64,000 nt of DNA from Melanocharis versteri. Taxonomy: Eukaryota; Chordata; Aves; Passeriformes; Melanocharitidae. The stretch lies in contig VZTG01001868.1 of NCBI GenBank assembly GCA_013397845.1, positions 694,197 through 758,196 on the forward strand, read 5' to 3'. Below, one piece after another: positions 59,388 through 64,000 of the stretch. Below the pieces are notes generated by a model that searched no databases, had not been told where the DNA came from, and saw nothing but the letters and a program-made list of their open reading frames with translations. Position numbers and translations under genes: made by a program. The stretch's first letter is position 1. Every line of letters begins with the position of its first letter.

Positions 59388-61992
59388 GTGGAGTGCCAAT
59401 AGTCTGTGAACACATGGGTTATATCTCAGGTGCTGTAGCTGCATTCACCCCTGAGAGAGATCTCCATTTCTCTAGGCACACTGGTGATGTTGATTTTGCT
59501 TCTTTGAAGCATTACCTTTGGGAATTACTTTTTTTTTCAATGGCTTTCTCTGAATACAGCTTACTTCAGTGTGGAGTCCACATCAGAAAGCTTAGACTGT
59601 CCCTGCAGTAGTTACTCATTCAACTTTTCCTCCTTGGAAGTGCTGTACTACTGCATTTTACTTGTTAGTCTTGAAATTGATGCTGAATGTCTGGGAAGAG
59701 GAGGGCTAGTGGAAAGGAGGTTTGGCCATGCACTGTGCTAAAAGGCGTGTTCTCGATTGTAGGCAGACAGGCACAGATCTCTGCTAAATTCATAGGTAAA
59801 AAACTATTTAACCCATGTTTGTCTCTTTTTGTGCATTACAAACTCAGTATGCAAACTGGAGCTATTCCTCTGCTGAGAGGAAGCTTGGAGGGAGAGTAAA
59901 AACAGCATATCCAGCTGGGAGCTGAGCTCTGGAGTCAATGGCAGCGCGTGGGGCAGTACCCAGCAGAACCAGCATGAAAGCAGAACCCCAAGCTGAGGGC
60001 ACAGAGCAAGAGGCGTGCTGGCAGTGCTGTGTGCCTTGATTGCAGTGATCACTGCTCCAGGGCAGGTCTCTAGGGGCAAGTCAGCATTGCTGAATGTGGC
60101 AGAACTGTAGACAGCAGGAGTTTGGTGGGATTTCAGGGAGCTCTCGTTAGCCAGGCCAGAGTGTTCTCCCTTGCCACGTGCACACAGTTACACGGTGCCT
60201 GCAGCCACCAGTGAGCTGTAATGGGCACATGAGAAACTTTGATTTTTACAGCAGAACTTACTCATTGTCTTACTTAGTGTATGCCCTAATTATCCTTAGT
60301 ATGGCAGACAGGCATCTAATCTTTATGCCTTTCTTCTCCAATGTCCTAACAAATAATATTCCCATGTACCCATTAAGTTTTAGTAGCACTTTCAGTAGTA
60401 CTTTTAGTACTCCTGCCTGCAGTATCTCAAATCTTTGTGTGAGTATTTCCTGTGATCAAGGCCCTGATTTTGGATGTAGATTGCTGTGTTTTGCCAGCTG
60501 GTGGTAAACGATCCTCTTTGCACCACTTCTGTTTTTTTAAGAAAGCCCCTTTTCAGCAGAGCTTCCTGAAAAGCACTGTCCTTTGTGTTCAGGACGCCTG
60601 CCACTTCCTTCTCAAACTCACATGGACTCACATAGAGCCCTGCTAGCTTTTCCCTTGTGTTGAGAGGTGCCGAGTGGGTCTCCTGCTCCTCTGCAGCCTC
60701 ACCTGGTGTGCCTGGCAGGGAATAGGCACTGCCTGCCCCTGACTTCTCCATCAGTGCAAATGCAGCCAGTATTACAGAAATCTAGGTTAACCAGCCTGAC
60801 CCCGTGGAGGCATCTGCTGCTTTTCAGACAGGGACCAGAAAGGTCAGCTGCATTATGGAGAGGGAAAGCACTGTAGGTAGCACAGCCCCGTGTAATCCCT
60901 TCCCTTTAATGCTGTTATGTAATACTGTCAGTATTCATTCACTGGCACATCGGGGCCTGCCTGGAGTAAACAGCTAAGGGAATTTAGAGCCATAAACCAT
61001 CTTCATTCATCAGCATTGCTTATCTCCTGGCCACAGATTGAACCCTGCAGTGTAGCTTCCTGCACATGTCACCCGCTGTTACTCAGTTTGGCTGTTTGCA
61101 AATCTCCTCCTGCAACAGACTGACCCAGCTAAGAGGAAATCCGAGCATTTGGGGTGAACCCCACCATCCTCCCAGCATGTGAGCAAACAGCACACTGCAG
61201 TCTTTGAGTCACAGCTCCTTGGCACGGGTCAGTCCAGCACACTCAGTCCTTAGCTGGCAGATCTTCAGAGGAGCCCCCCCACATCCTGAGCTTCCCTTTG
61301 CTTTGAGGGAAATGCTTGTGTGATAAAGTAAGCTTTATTTAAAAGTCTTGAGTTTTGATTCTCTTTTTTCCCCTCTCTAGAAACAAGTAGTCTTCAACTT
61401 CCTGAAAATAGCTGAGTTGCTTTTCTGTGTGCTTTTTCTTGACTTGCTTTGCTGTCTTGCTCTACCATCAGCCACTGGATACTTGCAGGAAAGAATCTTG
61501 ATGGGTTATTAGGAGACCTCTCCTCTCCACTGGCCATCAGAGGTGCAGTTTCTGGTGGCAGAGGTCTCTGCGTGGGACAGCAGAAACGTGTGCAGCCCAA
61601 GTGGGCTGTTGTTCCCTTGCTGTCCTGGAACAGGTCACCCAGAGTGACCTGGCTGGGACACATTAGCCAGTCACACTGGCTCCATCCCAGTGCTGCAACA
61701 GCTTCAGCCTTCCCGGGAACACGAGGCAGAGCCCTCAACACACGAAGGAGAGTCCTGGTTGGCTCGCAGGTTTGCCGGCAAAGGCTCTTAACCTTCAAAA
61801 TCTCTCTCTGGCTCTGCATTCCTCTTTCTAATCCATATTACTTGAATGAGACCGTTTTCCTGTAGGCGCTTTCCTGCTGGGAAGAGATCAGCTGCTGTGG
61901 ACTGTGATCTAACACAATTTTGAGATGCCTAAATCCTGAGAAGCACTAAACAGTTTCTGGCAGTCTGTTAAATAACTTTTCTTGGGATTAAA
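59388..61992 (+). other. TMEM86A: Probable TMEM86A 3' UTR and flank
   Basis: Sequence after the stop codon has no further exon in frame. No canonical AATAAA is present on the plus strand here. The nearest candidates are CATAAA at about 60994 and ATTAAA at 61987-61992, so the 3' end cannot be fixed. A short phrase built on TAGTA/CTTTTAGTA recurs imperfectly at about 60378-60411. Open frames up to about 140 codons have no recognisable product. Confidence 0.4.
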
Positions 61993-63061
61993 ACTGTTCC
62001 CTCAACCCCAGCAAGGGCAATCTTCACTTTGAAATAGAGCGAAAAAAAGGAGTGGTGTTCATATGTAACAAATGGTGTTATTGTCTGTGAGACTGCCTTT
62101 GTGGACCTTCCTGTTGCCTCTTTGCATTGTAAAACTGAGGTTTGATCCATTGTTCTCCTTTTCAGGAGTACAGTCCTTGGGAAGCACCCAGCCTTTGGCC
62201 CAGGAACGTTACAGAGGGAATGAAGCCTCCCAGGTGGTGCAGTGTTCCTGGCCCCAGCAGCTCCTTTTGTTGCTAGGCACAGAGGCTTTCTTTTCACACT
62301 GCTGTATCCAAACATCCTTCTGCAATCCCTGTCTATGGTCACTTGAGCTTACACACGTGGCCTGGTTACTTTCTGTAGTCATCACCCTCTTGGAGGTTCT
62401 TTGGCTCTTTATTTGGATCTATAAAAGATGCAGCACGTTTACTTCAGCCTCTTTCTGTCGGCAGATCCTCCTTGCACAGAACTCCCAGGGTCAGTCAGAG
62501 AAGCAATGCTAATTGCAACTTGTTTTTAAATGCTAGCAATGCTTCTGGGCTGTGTCACAGGGTGATGCTCATGTAGAAATGGCAGGTCAAGAAGAACAAA
62601 GCCAGAGGATTTTAACAGCTTTACTCTTACTCTGTGCTGAATACCTGGCTTCTTACTCCTCCATATTGAGCCATGTAAGGCTGACTGGTTTAAGAATTAC
62701 TCTAACATGGATTTTTAGTAGATTGCTGGAGGTTTCATGTTGTCATCAGTGGAGGTAATTTATATATTTTTACACAAGTTTATAAAATCCCCAGGAGGAA
62801 CTTGGCAGTTTTTAGTGGCTCTTCAAAATTTTCCAGTCCCGTAGTTTGACACTAACACCTGCATTTTCATCTTGCTATCGTGGTATTTTTTGGAGCTGTT
62901 CTGGAAGAAACAGATCAAAGCAAACAGCAACTGTAGAGCTCAGTGGCAGGTGCCTCTTTCTCTTTGCTTGGTTTCTGGATACAGACAGGAGGTCTTTTGA
63001 GCAGAGGCATCACAACTGTTCTTGGAAGAGGATGGGAAGTTGCTGACTTCTCACGACAGAA
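61993..63061. other. Intergenic flank, nothing recognised
   Basis: About 1.1 kb. A 146-codon open frame at 62072-62512 matches nothing I know. In mammals the next gene is IGSF22, on the opposite strand, but no immunoglobulin-domain coding pattern is visible here on either strand. Confidence 0.5.
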
Positions 63062-63315
63062 ATCCTCCTGGGTTATTCTCCTGCCTTTTATCCAAGCTCG
63101 CTCCTTTTGTGGCCTTGGGTAAGTCACTTAAATTTTCTGGGGCCAGGTCCACATCTGGTGTGTGAGGGCCTGTGCTATGCCAAATTATCCCTGCATGGGA
63201 CCAGCCCCTCACCCCATTCTAAAATGGAGATATTAGTCCTCACCTACCTCACAAGGATATCGTGAGGACTGATGCTCATACAGCGTTTTGAAGATGTAAA
63301 GTGCTATGTAAGTCC
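63062..63315 (+). mobile_element. MIR-type SINE relic with insertion
   Basis: The order of MIR landmarks is kept. CCTGGGTTATTCTCC matches the tRNA-derived promoter box. It is followed by GTGGCCTTGGGTAAGTCACT, then CCTCACCCCATTCTAAAATG, ACCTACCTCACAAGGAT and CGTGAGGACT, and then GATGTAAAGTGCTATGTAAG. About 70 bases at roughly 63140-63208 fit none of the consensus and split the copy between the 'cacttaa' and 'cctca' parts. MIR elements spread before amniotes diversified, so this is a very old copy. The assignment is made against the consensus from memory. Confidence 0.75.
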
Positions 63316-64000
63316 CAAGTATAATCCAACTTTAATGTTAAAATTGCTTTTAGGGATCTGCAGGACTTCTCTTAAAGCATGGAATGTGTGACTGCCTTTT
63401 CAATTTGCATCAGATAGAAAGAAAATGCAAAATATTTATTCATGCTGCTTAACAGGATGGGCTCAGCTACACTTGAACTCTGAGGAGGGTTTAGCTTAAA
63501 AATCTGAACTCTCTAATTTCAGTTTTGCACACGGTTTTTAGTTCTTCTAAAAGCCTTGACCAAATTCTTAGATGTGAACCTTGCATCCAAATTTTGCAGT
63601 CTGGTCTTGACTGTTAGCAAGAGTAAATATAATCCAGCCAAAACAGAGTGCCTCACAGTCTGCTGTGGCTTTTGAAAAAACTTGAACAGAAAATGAAGTC
63701 ATTCTGTTCAACCTTCAATCTGCAGAAGGTCGGCTGGGTTTCATGAGGCAACTTTCAAAGGGATGTTTAATTTCTCTGATTGTAAGTTTTACTGGCTTTA
63801 AAATCAGCAGAGGGAGAAAGCCTTGATGGAATCAATAAGGTCGGCACATCCTTCTGGAATTCCCTTCTTTTCACTGAATCAAGGTAACAGTAGGTTTTGT
63901 AGCAAAGGAAGTGCTTGTGCCACCAGTCCTACGGCCCAGAACAAAAGCTGATCTAGAAACACAGCTCTCAACCATCACCACGTTCTCAACTAGGATAAAA
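63316..64000. other. Right edge, nothing recognised
   Basis: AT-rich DNA with no exon, RNA gene or repeat that I recognise. Confidence 0.5.

Overview
The window is nuclear DNA from a vertebrate, almost certainly a bird. It holds spliced exons with consensus splice sites, several CR1 non-LTR retrotransposon 3' ends (the dominant avian repeat, ending in the typical CTATGATTCTGTGA-like tail), one very old MIR-type SINE, and few genes per kilobase. Two genes are recognisable from protein sequence, SPTY2D1 on the minus strand and TMEM86A on the plus strand. They are neighbours transcribed divergently on human 11p15, so the window is an avian stretch of that conserved synteny. Only three coding exons can be supported: SPTY2D1 exon 2 and TMEM86A exons 2 and 3. 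There is no bacterial-type content (operons, CRISPR, insertion sequences), and no rRNA or tRNA gene was seen.

Layout. Positions 1-9,700 carry the 5' part of SPTY2D1 on the minus strand: exon 2 at 1078-1192, a long AT-rich first intron containing a CR1 3' end (about 2808-3148), and a CpG-rich promoter (about 9430-10030) with a minus-strand TATA box, a CRE/ETS-like site and a 9-bp-arm palindrome. A second CR1 abuts this promoter (10020-10296). From 10.3 to 38.5 kb the DNA is intergenic: an orphan CpG island at about 15.9-16.25 kb with a short unrecognised ORF, and an internally deleted CR1 at about 34.07-34.79 kb that retains an endonuclease-region fragment. A third CpG island (about 38.5-39.5 kb) is interrupted by 319 N and is the best candidate for the TMEM86A promoter and first exon. 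A first intron of about 15 kb would then lead to exon 2 (54601-54865), a 4.1 kb intron and the terminal exon (coding part 58960-59387), followed by 3' UTR and flanking sequence with a MIR relic near 63.1-63.3 kb.

The two genes do not form a pathway. SPTY2D1 is a nuclear H3-H4 histone chaperone of the SPT2 family. TMEM86A is an ER-membrane lysoplasmalogenase of the YhhN family. What links them is ancient head-to-head synteny. In both, the first coding exon cannot be found: for TMEM86A it probably lies in the N gap, and for SPTY2D1 the single N at 9681 sits where transcription is predicted to begin. I did not find a previously undescribed biological system. The observations most worth checking are the missing first exons, the orphan CpG island, the abrupt GC rise inside the last TMEM86A exon, the rearranged CR1, the MIR relic and a perfect 13-bp hairpin in TMEM86A intron 1.
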